DNA of 64,000 nucleotides from JAABRB01 sp963735025 (GCA_963735025.1 CAVTJG010000009.1:124001-188000), one strand, 5' to 3'; shown: positions 26,874 through 34,844, numbered from the stretch's first letter. Made by a program: numbers and translations. The notes: generated by a model from the letters alone, not told the origin.

Positions 26874-28280
26874 CTAGGCGTTGCGCGACGGGGTCGATTC
26901 GCGGGGTGACGGCGCGGGATCGGCGCGCATTTCGGTCTCGCGAAATTCCGCGCGGACGACGGTGCCTGCGTGGTCCGGAGGTTCGGCAATGCGCAGGGCG
27001 CCAGCATGCGCGTTGACGATGTCGTTCGCGATCGCGAGCCCGAGCCCGCTGCCGGATCCTGGGCTGTCGGGGACGCGATAGAAACGCTCGATCACCTTTG
27101 CGCGCTCGTCGGGAGGAATGCCGACGCCATTGTCTTCCACCTCCAGAAACGCCCTGCCCGAGAAGGTGCCGCAGCGCACCGTGACATGTCCACGCGCCGG
27201 AGTGTAGCGAACCGCATTGTCGATCAGATTGGCCGCGAGCTCGCGCAGCATGAAGGGGTCGCCGAGCACCCAGGCGTCGCTGCGCTCGAATCCGAGATCG
27301 ATCTCCTTACGGTCGGCCGTGCGCACCCACTCGTCCACGAGCTCGTCCAGCACTGCGCCGAGATTCACCGGGCGATAGCTCGGCACGAGCGGGCGGCCAG
27401 ACTCCGCACGCGCCAGGGCGAGCAGCTGATTGGCGAGACGAATCGTGCGCGTGACCGACTCATCCAGATTCCGGATGACGTTCTCCGCCTGGGGTTCGCG
27501 TGCGAGCAATTCGAGCTGGATACGGAGATTCGCAAGCGGTGTCCGAAGCTGGTGGGCGGCATTCTGCAAGAAAGCGCGCTGGGTCTCCGCCGCCTCGCGC
27601 AACCGGCCGAGAAGACCGTTCAGCGCGTGCACGAGCAGCCGCACCTCCTGCGGCGCGCTTTCCTCGTCGACTGGCGACAGATCGTCGCCGCCCCGCTGTT
27701 CGAGCTCGCGCTCGATCTGCCGCAACGGCGTCAACCCGCGCGATATCCCGAACCAGATCATCGCCCCGGTCCCGAGCACGACGAGCGCGGTCGGCAGAAT
27801 CAGCACCAGCAGCAACCGTCGCACCGCGCTCTCCCGCTTGCGCGTAGTCTCCGCAACCGTGATGTCGAACCGGTTACCGGGTGCTCCGGTGTACAGGCGC
27901 ACCCCGCGGATCCTGCGCCCGTCGTGGGTACCGTTATAGAACGTCGAGGTCTCGCCCTGCTCGCCCACGCCGGGTGACGGGAGTCCTGCGTCGCCGGTGA
28001 TCAGGTGGCCCTGCGCGTCGCGTACGCGAAAGTACACACGGTCGTACTCGTCGGTGCGCAGCACCTGCTCGGCTTCGACCGGCAGCAATACCCTGACCTG
28101 CCCTCTGATGATGCGCACGCGGTTTGCAATGGCCAGCGCGGAATTCTGCAGGCTCTGGTCGTACGCGTCGTTTGCCACTTCGGCGGCCATGCGGTACGAG
28201 AACCACGCACCTCCGGCAAGCAGCGCAAGAATGGGCAGCGCAAGCGCCTTGATCAGCGCCAGCCGGACGCTAGGCTTCAT
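26874..28280 (-). CDS. Sensor histidine kinase, TctE-like
   Basis: A 468-residue inner-membrane kinase. TM1 at residues about 8-30, then a periplasmic 2CSK_N-type sensor domain (VRVLLPVEAEQVLRTDEYDRV region), TM2 at about 165-185, and HAMP. HisKA follows with the phospho-acceptor His in NAAHQLRTPLANL, then HATPase_c with N-box NLIDNAVRYTP, G1 EVEDNGVGIP and G2 GSGLGLAIANDIV. It begins 2 bp after the regulator gene ends. TctE-like kinases usually sense tri- or dicarboxylates. The TctC receptor at 24529 is a possible target, but the signal is not proven. Confidence 0.93.
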   Translation of the reverse strand: MKPSVRLALIKALALPILALLAGGAWFSYRMAAEVANDAYDQSLQNSALAIANRVRIIRGQVRVLLPVEAEQVLRTDEYDRVYFRVRDAQGHLITGDAGLPSPGVGEQGETSTFYNGTHDGRRIRGVRLYTGAPGNRFDITVAETTRKRESAVRRLLLVLILPTALVVLGTGAMIWFGISRGLTPLRQIERELEQRGGDDLSPVDEESAPQEVRLLVHALNGLLGRLREAAETQRAFLQNAAHQLRTPLANLRIQLELLAREPQAENVIRNLDESVTRTIRLANQLLALARAESGRPLVPSYRPVNLGAVLDELVDEWVRTADRKEIDLGFERSDAWVLGDPFMLRELAANLIDNAVRYTPARGHVTVRCGTFSGRAFLEVEDNGVGIPPDERAKVIERFYRVPDSPGSGSGLGLAIANDIVNAHAGALRIAEPPDHAGTVVRAEFRETEMRADPAPSPRESTPSRNA

Positions 28281-28282
28281 CG

Positions 28283-28969
28283 CTAGGTTTCATGGTTCTC
28301 GGGTGCGCCATCCTCGAGCCGGTAGCCGAATCCGCGAATCGTGCGGATGCGGATGTTCGCCGGCTCGAGCTTCACACGCAGGCGCGACACGTAGACCTCG
28401 ATCGCGTTCAGCGTGAGGTCATCGTCCCAGGTCGAGATGGCCTGCAGGATGTGCTCCTTCGGAACGACTTTGTCGAGACGCTTCAGCAGCACCTCGAGAA
28501 CCGCCCACTCGCGGGCAGTGAGCTCGAGCGGATCGTCGTTGATCGATGCGCGGCGCGACTCGATGTCCAGCGCGAGCGGACCGAGCGCAAGTCGTGGCGT
28601 CCCGACGGTCTGGCCGCGGCGCACGACGGCGCGAATGCGCGCGGCAAGCTCCGCGAGCTCGAACGGCTTGACGAGATAGTCGTCCGCACCCGTATCCAGA
28701 CCGTGAATCCGGTCGTCGAGCGTGTCGCGTGCCGTGATCATGATCGTCGGCGTCGCCTGGCTGCGCGCACGCAGACGGCGCACGACCTCGAATCCGTCCA
28801 TGCGCGGCAAGCCGATGTCGACGAGCAGCAGGTCGAAGCGCTCCCGCGTCAACATTGCGTCGGCGTCTGCGCCGTTACGCGCGACCTCGACGGCGTGTCC
28901 CAGCGGCCGAAGATAGGCGGCAATGCCCTCGGCGAGCGTGGGGTCGTCTTCGGCGACAAGAATTCGCAT
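28283..28969 (-). CDS. OmpR-family response regulator, TctD-like
   Basis: A 228-residue regulator. Receiver: EDD at 7-9, phospho-acceptor Asp in LLVDIGLPRMDG (near 51), Thr in IMITARD, Lys in YLVKPF. The C-terminal winged helix has ELTAREWAVLEVLLKR and the wing RTIRGFGYRLE. First gene of the regulator-kinase operon. Its upstream spacer (28970-29262) is shared with the divergent repeat-protein gene and contains a GTCAG direct repeat with 11-bp period, a plausible binding site for this protein itself. Confidence 0.94.
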   Translation of the reverse strand: MRILVAEDDPTLAEGIAAYLRPLGHAVEVARNGADADAMLTRERFDLLLVDIGLPRMDGFEVVRRLRARSQATPTIMITARDTLDDRIHGLDTGADDYLVKPFELAELAARIRAVVRRGQTVGTPRLALGPLALDIESRRASINDDPLELTAREWAVLEVLLKRLDKVVPKEHILQAISTWDDDLTLNAIEVYVSRLRVKLEPANIRIRTIRGFGYRLEDGAPENHET

Positions 28970-29086
28970 GCTGAGCGGGCAAAGTGACGAAAGGTATCGA
29001 GCGCACCAGGATCGTGCGGGCCATCATAAGGCAGACCGTGCGAAGTTTGGAGGACATGTTCGTTCGTTGGGCGGCGCGATCCAGAC

Positions 29087-29124
29087 GCCGACGCTCGTTC
29101 TGCAATTCGTCAGCAAAATGTCAG
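29087..29124 (+). promoter_or_regulatory. Conserved OmpR-type direct-repeat box, copy 1
   Basis: GCCGACGCTCGTT (29087-29099) followed by GTCAGCAAAATGTCAG (29109-29124). The two GTCAG half-sites start 11 bp apart, one DNA turn, the spacing bound by tandem OmpR/PhoB winged helices. The same compound element, nearly identical and with nearly the same spacing, occurs at 34093-34129. It lies between the regulator gene (28969) and the secreted repeat protein (29263). Confidence 0.6.
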
Positions 29125-29262
29125 ACTGCCCTCAGGAATTCGCAAGCGCGCCGCGCGGACACTACTCGGCGTGCATACCACACGACCAATCGATCGTTCG
29201 CGTGGCAGGAGCACCCCTGACCGTTCTGCCCCTCTCGTTCAATTTGCATGGAGAAATCTGTC

Positions 29263-29766
29263 ATGAAGAAGCTGCTTGCAGCCCTGCTGTTTTCGACCCC
29301 GCTCGCCGTGGCGTTGCCCGCCGCCGCGAAGTTTCAGCATTTCGGCACCACCACACCGGCTGCCGAGAAGTCCGATGAAGACAAGATGACGCCGGAAACG
29401 GAAAAGAAGGAGCTCAAGGTTTCCGAAGGTGACCAGGACAAGTCCAAGGGTGACGAGGAGAAGAAAGAGTTCCAGGTCTCCGACGGCGACCAGGACAAGT
29501 CCAAGGGTGACGAAGAGAAGAAAGAATTCCAGGTCTCCGACGGCGACCAGGACAAGTCCAAGGGTGACGAGGAGAAGAAAGAATTCCAAGTCTCCGACGG
29601 CGACCAGGACAAGTCCAAGGGTGACGAGGAGAAGAAAGAGTTCCAGGTCTCCGACGGCGACCAGGACAAGTCCAAGGGTGACGAGGAGAAGAAAGAATTC
29701 CAAGTCTCCGACGGCGACCAGGACAAGTCCAAGGGTGACGAGGAGAAGAAAGAGTTCCAAGCGTAG
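29263..29766 (+). CDS. Secreted protein with six 19-residue acidic/basic repeats
   Basis: About 167 residues from the ATG at 29263, chosen because GGAGA at 29250-29254 fits its spacing; an upstream in-frame ATG at 29248 overlaps that SD. A signal peptide (MKKLLAALLFSTPLAVALPAAA) is followed by a short linker and six tandem copies of a 19-residue, 57-bp unit, SDGDQDKSKGDEEKKEFQV, from about 29422 to the stop. The first unit begins SEGD and the last ends in A. The mature protein is extremely hydrophilic, rich in D, E and K, with no Cys, and probably disordered. No known family recognised. A terminator follows at 29831. Confidence 0.75.
   Translation: MKKLLAALLFSTPLAVALPAAAKFQHFGTTTPAAEKSDEDKMTPETEKKELKVSEGDQDKSKGDEEKKEFQVSDGDQDKSKGDEEKKEFQVSDGDQDKSKGDEEKKEFQVSDGDQDKSKGDEEKKEFQVSDGDQDKSKGDEEKKEFQVSDGDQDKSKGDEEKKEFQA
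29422..29763 (+). repeat. Six tandem 57-bp coding repeats
   Basis: Six head-to-tail 57-bp units inside the secreted repeat protein. Units differ by only a few silent changes (gag/gaa, ttccag/ttccaa), so they are recent or homogenised. Because 57 is a multiple of three, reading frames stay open on the other strand too, producing false antisense frames. Confidence 0.9.
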
Positions 29767-29830
29767 GACACAGCCGTCCGGGTGATTTCGAGACTGGACG
29801 CGACGCCGGGCTGATCCGGCGTCTCACACA

Positions 29831-29876
29831 AACGCCGACACGAGGGTTCCCGCCTCGGTCGGCGTTTTCTTTTTCT
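29831..29876 (+). terminator. Rho-independent terminator
   Basis: Stem AACGCCGAC (29831-29839) pairs with GTCGGCGTT (29858-29866), with a further inner CGAGG/CCTCG pair, followed by a T-rich tract (TTTTCTTTTT). It closes the secreted repeat-protein transcript. Confidence 0.88.
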
Positions 29877-29939
29877 CCCGGCTTTTTCGCTCGAGTGTCC
29901 GCGGGTACCATGTGAGCGGCAGACTAGTGGAATTCCAGC

Positions 29940-30794
29940 GTGGCGACGAAAACGGGGCCGAGTGCGGCGGATGCCGGAGAGATTCGACTGGGCGATCTAC
30001 GCGTCCACCGGATGGGCTTCGGCGCGATGCGTGTGTGCGGACCGGATATCTGGGGTCCGCCGAAGGATCGCGCAGCTGCCCATCGTGTGTTGCGCCGGGC
30101 GCTCGAGCTGGGCGTGAATTTCATCGATACCGCCGACAGCTACGGTCCGGAAGTGGACGAGGTGCTCATTGCCGAGGCCTTGCACCCCTATCCCGATGGG
30201 CTGGTCATCGGCACGAAGGGCGGCTTGGTGAGGCCCAGCCGCCACCGCTGGGATGAAAGCGGCCACCCCGACCACCTGCGGCGCGCCCTGGAAGGCAGCC
30301 TGCGGCGGCTGAAGCTCGAGCGCGTCGATCTCTACCAGTTTCATGCGCCGGACCCCGCTGTGCCGTTTTCCGCGTCGATAGGCGCCCTGGCGGACCTGCA
30401 GCGTGCGGGGAAAATCCGCCACCTCGGGGTCTCGAACGTTTCCGTGGCCGAACTGAACGAGGCGCGGCGCATCGCCCCCATCATTTCGGTGCAAAACGAG
30501 TACAACGTGAACGATCGCCGGTCCGAACCGGTGCTCGCCGAATGCGCACGCCTGGGGATCGCTTTCCTGCCCTGGTTCCCGCTCGGTGCCGGGCAGTGCC
30601 TCGGCGCACGAAAGGTGAAACGTGTCGCGCAGCGGATCGGCGCAACCCCCGCGCAAACCGCGCTCGCGTGGCTCCTTGCCCGGTCCCCCGTGATGCTGCC
30701 GATTCCGGGCACTGCCTCGCTCGCGCATCTCGAGGAGAACGTGGCGGCGGCAAGGCTTGCGCTATCCGCCGAGGACCTCGCAGCACTGGACTGA
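29940..30794 (+). CDS. Aldo/keto reductase
   Basis: A 284-residue NADPH-dependent (beta/alpha)8 oxidoreductase. The catalytic tetrad is visible: Asp and Tyr in NFIDTADSYG, Lys in IGTKGG and His in YQFHAPD. The C-terminal cofactor loop is LPIPGTASLAHLEEN. GTG at 29940 is the chosen start, and no good SD is seen. It is separated from the repeat protein by a terminator, so it is likely its own transcript. It resembles pyridoxal reductase/general stress AKRs. Substrate unknown. Confidence 0.9.
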   Translation: MATKTGPSAADAGEIRLGDLRVHRMGFGAMRVCGPDIWGPPKDRAAAHRVLRRALELGVNFIDTADSYGPEVDEVLIAEALHPYPDGLVIGTKGGLVRPSRHRWDESGHPDHLRRALEGSLRRLKLERVDLYQFHAPDPAVPFSASIGALADLQRAGKIRHLGVSNVSVAELNEARRIAPIISVQNEYNVNDRRSEPVLAECARLGIAFLPWFPLGAGQCLGARKVKRVAQRIGATPAQTALAWLLARSPVMLPIPGTASLAHLEENVAAARLALSAEDLAALD

Positions 30795-30882
30795 CGCCCG
30801 CGCGCCGGCGCAGTTGCAATCTGTTACGCCGGCTTACAAAGCTTCACCACTGTTAACGCGTATCTGCCCGATGCTGTCGTCA

Positions 30883-30905
30883 GCAGGCTGCGCAGTGCAG
30901 CCTGC
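30883..30905 (+). other. 5' leader stem-loop before small secreted gene
   Basis: GCAGGCTGC (30883-30891) and GCAGCCTGC (30897-30905) are perfect 9-bp inverted arms around a 5-base loop, ending 20 bases before the ATG at 30926 and just upstream of its SD (CTGGAG). It lacks a T tract, so it is not a terminator. It may stabilise or regulate the transcript. Confidence 0.5.
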
Positions 30906-30925
30906 AAACAGCACTGGAGAACATC

Positions 30926-31237
30926 ATGAGAAAGATCCTCGTTGCAGTGGCGACCGTAACCGCGCTGGGCGTGAGCGGCGTTTCGAATGCCCAGGCGGAG
31001 GAACCTGCCGGACCATTCATCGCGGGTGCGGTGATCGGCTCGGTTCTCGGTGTCGTGATCGCGAAGCGCTATCCAGACGTGTTCGAGGCGCCGGTAGCCG
31101 ATGACCCGCCCCCGCGCGTCGTGTACGTCGAGCGGCCGGTGGTGATCAGGCATGGCCCGCCGAAATACGTCTACTACCCGCGGTATCGCCATGACCGGAA
31201 CTGGCGGCATGACGACCACCACCCTGATTGGCACTAG
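30926..31237 (+). CDS. Small secreted/periplasmic protein with glycine-rich segment
   Basis: A 103-residue protein with a signal peptide ending near GVSNAQAEE. A glycine-spaced hydrophobic stretch (FIAGAVIGSVLGVVIAKRY) could be a second membrane-associated helix of glycine-zipper type. The tail is rich in Pro, Tyr, Arg and His (PPKYVYYPRYRHDRNWRHDDHH) and could bind metal. No family recognised. SD CTGGAG lies before the ATG. It converges on the Rieske gene. Confidence 0.7.
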   Translation: MRKILVAVATVTALGVSGVSNAQAEEPAGPFIAGAVIGSVLGVVIAKRYPDVFEAPVADDPPPRVVYVERPVVIRHGPPKYVYYPRYRHDRNWRHDDHHPDWH

Positions 31238-31261
31238 CCCATCCGGGCGTGGCAACGGCGA

Positions 31262-32566
31262 TCAGGTGATCCAGGGCGCCTGCTTGCGACGCGTGGCGTC
31301 GGTCTGCGTCCAGTATTGCTCCCACGCGTCGCTCGGGCCGACGCCGTCCGCGACACCAGGTCCGGTGAGCGCCTGCGCGGTCTGATCGTCGAGGCGCATC
31401 GGGAGCGCGGCGCCCTCCTGATGGCGGCTGATCGCCTCGATGAGCAGGCGGCGATACTCAATGATCGCGCGGTCGGACGTGCCGAGATGCTCGCGGCTGC
31501 GGTCCTGGATACGGCCCTGCGACTCGATCGCCCACTGGTCGTGGACGTTGATGTCCTGCCCCATGCCCGTGAAAGTCTCGCGCTGCTGCTCCTCGGGATC
31601 GTAGCCCCACTGGTTCATCCGGTTGCGCCGGGGCCGATAGTCGGGCAGCTCGTAGAGCTCGAGCCGCTGCCGGCGCATCGTCGCCTTGTCCACGGGCGCG
31701 CCGAAGCTCGTGAAGATCGCGTACCAGTAGCAGCTGGTGTCGTCGATCGGAACGTGCCACTGCGAGATCGTCATTTCGAGGCTCATCGGGATGACGAACG
31801 CGTTCGGGAATATCAGGTTCGTCACGCGGACGTGCGTCTGCGCCTCGCTCACGCGACGCAGCGTGACGACCCGCATGCCGTATTCCGTGCGCGACACCCT
31901 GATGTCGGGCCGCGCGTACTCGCGCATCACCTGGGTGATCGTCATGTCGGTGTCGGCCGACCGGTCGCGAAACGGCTTACCGTAGCCGGCATCGGGGTCC
32001 TCGTCGGCGAAGAACCGGTGAAGGAAGGAGGTGTGCGCGGGGTCGATCCCCACCTCGAGCGCCTGCAGCCAGTTGCAGTCGAACAGGCCCTTGAATGCGA
32101 ACGTGTAGGCTTCGGGCGCAACGAAGCAGTCGAATCGCGGAAACGCAGGCGGAGTACCCGCGCCGAGATACGCGAAGATGATGCCGTTCTTCTCGACCAC
32201 GGGGTAGGCGCGCTGGCGGATCCGCTGGCACAACGTGCTGCCCTCCGGCTCGGCGGGCGTCTCGAGACACTGGCCCGCGACGTCGAAGAGCCAGCCATGG
32301 AATGCGCAGCGCAGGCCACCGCCCTCCAGCCTGCCGAAGGAGAGGTCAGCACCACGATGCGGGCAGTCGCGGTCGAGCAGCCCGTAGCGACCAGACTCGT
32401 CGCGAAAGAGCACCAGGTCCTGCCCGAGCAGGCGAACGCCCTTGCAGGCCCGCGGGCCGGCGAGCTCTTCGGTGAGCGCGACGGGCTGCCAGAAGCCGCG
32501 CAGCACACCGCCCGCGGGCGTGCCGGGGCCGATGCGTGTAATCAGTTCGTTCTGTTCGGCTCTCAT
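31262..32566 (-). CDS. Rieske aromatic ring-hydroxylating oxygenase, alpha subunit
   Basis: A 434-residue oxygenase. The Rieske 2Fe-2S ligands are C68, H70 (CPHRG) and C87, H90 (CAFHGW). The mononuclear iron site is in NWLQALEVGIDPAHTSFLH, with H178 and H183 as ligands and D175 as the bridging Asp. It resembles the phthalate-dioxygenase type, which works as a homo-oligomer with a separate reductase. No ferredoxin, reductase or beta subunit is encoded nearby. It is 32 bp downstream of the glutamine-synthetase-like gene on the same strand, suggesting joint use in amine or aromatic breakdown. Confidence 0.93.
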   Translation of the reverse strand: MRAEQNELITRIGPGTPAGGVLRGFWQPVALTEELAGPRACKGVRLLGQDLVLFRDESGRYGLLDRDCPHRGADLSFGRLEGGGLRCAFHGWLFDVAGQCLETPAEPEGSTLCQRIRQRAYPVVEKNGIIFAYLGAGTPPAFPRFDCFVAPEAYTFAFKGLFDCNWLQALEVGIDPAHTSFLHRFFADEDPDAGYGKPFRDRSADTDMTITQVMREYARPDIRVSRTEYGMRVVTLRRVSEAQTHVRVTNLIFPNAFVIPMSLEMTISQWHVPIDDTSCYWYAIFTSFGAPVDKATMRRQRLELYELPDYRPRRNRMNQWGYDPEEQQRETFTGMGQDINVHDQWAIESQGRIQDRSREHLGTSDRAIIEYRRLLIEAISRHQEGAALPMRLDDQTAQALTGPGVADGVGPSDAWEQYWTQTDATRRKQAPWIT

Positions 32567-32598
32567 CTGCTATTCCCCACCAGTAGTGGATTCCTTGG

Positions 32599-34044
32599 CT
32601 AGAACATATCGAAATACTCGCGGTGCTCCCACTCGGTCACCTCGAGATTGAAGCGCGCAATCTCCGCCTCTTTGATATGGCAGAAATAATCCACGAACGC
32701 GTCCCCGAATCCCGCGCGCATCGCCGCATCTTCGCGCAGGCAGGCGATCGCCTCCTCGAGCGACCGCGGGAGCATCGGTGCGCGCGCGTCGTAGGGTGTG
32801 TCTGCAGGCGGCCCGGGTTCGAGCCTGCGCGCAATTCCGTCGAGCCCTGCATGAATCTGCGAGGCAATATAGAGATACGGGTTCGCCGCCGATTCGCCGA
32901 GCCGGTTCTCGATGCGGGTGCCCGGATCGCCGGCGCCGCCGAGCACGCGCAGCATCGTCCCGCGATTGTCGCGCCCCCATGTGGCGCGATCCGGCGCAAG
33001 GGCGAAAGGGCGGTAGCGCTTGTATCCGTTGATCGTCGGTGTGGCGAAAGCGGAGGCGCCGCGCGCGTGATCGAGCAGGCCCGCAAGATACTGCCGGCCG
33101 ACAGTCGAGAGCCGTTCGCCGGACTTGTCGGGAATGAACGCATTCGCGCCGTTCGCGCGATGCGTGAGCGACTGGTGCAAATGCCATCCGCTGGACATCA
33201 CGTTCGGCAGACGCGGCCGGCACATGAACGTCGCGTGATAGCCGTGCCGACGGCAGATCTGCTTCACCGCGCTGCGAAAGAGCACCATCGCATCGGCGGA
33301 CCCGAGCCCCGGCAGCGCGCTCAGCGTGATCTCGAGCTGACTCGGCCCGTATTCGATCTCGAACGAGCGCAACGGCAGCTCGAGCTGCGCGAGTTCGCGG
33401 CGCAGGATCTCCATCACCGGATCGATCTGGTCGTAGCGTCCCTCGGATAGCAGCTGATAGCCCGTTGACAGCAGACTGACCTCGGGCGATTCCCCGGGCT
33501 GACCTGCATCGTGGGGACGCAGGCGCGGATCCGTGATCTTGAAGACGTGAAACTCGATCTCGAGCCCGGCGACGAATTCATAATTCGCGCCTGCAAGGCG
33601 CTCGAGCGCCTTGCGGCAGAGGTTTCGCGTATCGAATGGAACCGGGTTGCCACTCGGGAAGTACGCGTCGCAGAGCAGCCATGCCGTATCCGGCGCCCAC
33701 GACAGGACCCGGAACGTGGTCGGGTCGGCGACGATGATTGCGTCGGCGCCGCCTTCCATTTCCGCCATGCCCAATCCACCCCCGGGGGTGAACACCGGAA
33801 ATACGGTCTTGTTCGAGGTGTCCTTGGCGAAGAGAGTCGAGACGACCGTCACTCCGTTCGCGAGCGCGTCCGGCAGAGCCGCCGCGGCGACCGTCTTGCC
33901 ACGCAGCAGGCCGTGCTGATCGGCGAACGAAAAACGGACGAGTTCGACGCCGCGCGCCTGGATCTCCTGCACGGCGTGCTGCGCGGCGACGCGCTGGGCG
34001 TCGCTCCACAGGCCGTGGCGCTCGACGAAGGACGGGGCGGTCAT
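32599..34044 (-). CDS. Glutamine-synthetase-family (gamma-glutamylamide synthetase-like) enzyme
   Basis: A 481-residue GS-fold ligase. ATG at 34044 (MTAPSF) is preferred over a longer frame. Active-site motifs are present: FVAGLEIEFHVF (ExE metal ligands), SGWHLHQSL, NGYKRYRPFALAP, WGRDNRG and RIENRLGESAANPYLY. These match the PuuA/gamma-glutamylanilide-synthetase branch rather than GlnA, so it probably joins glutamate to an amine. Pairing with a Rieske oxygenase recalls aniline dioxygenase clusters, where a GS-like protein activates the amine. The substrate is inferred, not shown. Confidence 0.88.
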   Translation of the reverse strand: MTAPSFVERHGLWSDAQRVAAQHAVQEIQARGVELVRFSFADQHGLLRGKTVAAAALPDALANGVTVVSTLFAKDTSNKTVFPVFTPGGGLGMAEMEGGADAIIVADPTTFRVLSWAPDTAWLLCDAYFPSGNPVPFDTRNLCRKALERLAGANYEFVAGLEIEFHVFKITDPRLRPHDAGQPGESPEVSLLSTGYQLLSEGRYDQIDPVMEILRRELAQLELPLRSFEIEYGPSQLEITLSALPGLGSADAMVLFRSAVKQICRRHGYHATFMCRPRLPNVMSSGWHLHQSLTHRANGANAFIPDKSGERLSTVGRQYLAGLLDHARGASAFATPTINGYKRYRPFALAPDRATWGRDNRGTMLRVLGGAGDPGTRIENRLGESAANPYLYIASQIHAGLDGIARRLEPGPPADTPYDARAPMLPRSLEEAIACLREDAAMRAGFGDAFVDYFCHIKEAEIARFNLEVTEWEHREYFDMF

Positions 34045-34092
34045 GCCCGCGATGTTACCGCAGGGGGGCGCGGACACCGGCCGCCCGGGCCC

Positions 34093-34129
34093 GCCGACGC
34101 TCGTTTGCGCTCCGTCAGCGAAATGTCAG
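34093..34129 (+). promoter_or_regulatory. Conserved OmpR-type direct-repeat box, copy 2
   Basis: GCCGACGCTCGTT (34093-34105) and GTCAGCGAAATGTCAG (34114-34129), with GTCAG half-sites 11 bp apart. It matches copy 1 at 29087-29124 in order and in spacing within one base. It sits in the spacer between the divergent GS-like gene (34044) and the secreted repeat protein (34272), so it could act on either. Confidence 0.6.
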
Positions 34130-34271
34130 TTGCAGGAAAGGATGCCGCAAGCGGGGGCGCCTAATCTTTGCCTCAGGAGCTTGCCGCCGGCCGTGTGAAA
34201 GGCGAGTGGAGACCTGACCGGACCCCATGCAGCCGCCCGGTCATTCTTGAACAGATGATAGGAGCGAACCC

Positions 34272-34541
34272 ATGAAGAAACTGTTGAGCACCGTTTGCGC
34301 GATTGCCCTGACTTCCGCCGCCGGCGTTGCCTTCGCGGAGGAAGACGAAGCGATGGACGTGGCCCCCAATGCGAAGCTGGTCATCATCTCGTCGACCCCG
34401 ACCGGGCCCGCGCGTTATGACCAGGACGAAGCGATGGACGTCGCGCCCAACGCGACGGCCGTCATCACCCCTTCGCCGGCCGGCGCCCCGCCGAAGAACG
34501 AAGACGAGGCGATGGACGTCGCCCCGAACGCGCAGAAGTAG
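34272..34541 (+). CDS. Small secreted protein with three DEAMDVAPNA repeats
   Basis: An 89-residue protein: signal peptide MKKLLSTVCAIALTSAAGVAFA, then three copies of DEAMDVAPNA. The first two are followed by a hydrophobic strand (KLVII, TAVIT) and a Pro/Gly-rich linker. Acidic, no Cys after the signal. Its neighbour at 34591 is a clear paralogue. No known family recognised. GGAGCG precedes the ATG. Confidence 0.75.
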   Translation: MKKLLSTVCAIALTSAAGVAFAEEDEAMDVAPNAKLVIISSTPTGPARYDQDEAMDVAPNATAVITPSPAGAPPKNEDEAMDVAPNAQK

Positions 34542-34590
34542 TTCCGACCAGACATCCCGTTCCCTTTGAATCAATATCAGGAGTGAAGCC

Positions 34591-34827
34591 ATGAAAACGC
34601 TAGTGAGCACCATGATCGCCATCGCCATGACCGCCGCAGCCGGCGTCGCGTTTGCCGAGGAAGACGAGGCGATGGACGTCGCCCCCAATGCGAAGCTGGT
34701 CATCGTCTCCACGCCCGCGACCGGTCCGGTGCGCTATGACCAGGACGAAGCGATGGACGTCGCCCCCAACGCGACGCTCGTGATCGAGCAAACGTCGTAC
34801 ACGTGGGAAGAAGACACCCAGCAGTAA
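34591..34827 (+). CDS. Small secreted paralogue with two DEAMDVAPNA repeats
   Basis: A 78-residue protein: signal peptide MKTLVSTMIAIAMTAAAGVAFA, then two DEAMDVAPNA-x-LVI units and a short acidic/aromatic tail (YTWEEDTQQ). It is highly similar to the upstream gene, 49 bp away, through the signal cleavage site and first repeat, so a tandem duplication followed by loss or gain of one repeat is likely. AGGAG precedes the ATG. A strong terminator follows. Confidence 0.78.
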   Translation: MKTLVSTMIAIAMTAAAGVAFAEEDEAMDVAPNAKLVIVSTPATGPVRYDQDEAMDVAPNATLVIEQTSYTWEEDTQQ

Positions 34828-34844
34828 GGGTTTCGCCGCACGAC

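Noticed and set aside
29422..29763. Possible CRISPR-like array
   Set aside because: The repeats are directly contiguous coding units with no unique spacers, and no cas genes are present.
29239..29911. Antisense open frames of 165-173 codons across the 57-bp repeats
   Set aside because: A 57-bp repeat preserves every frame without stops. The plus-strand reading has a signal peptide, SD and terminator, and the antisense ones do not.
30823..30837. TTAC direct repeat with 10-bp period upstream of the 103-residue secreted gene
   Set aside because: It does not match the GTCAG boxes and is too short to separate from chance. Not offered as a regulator site.
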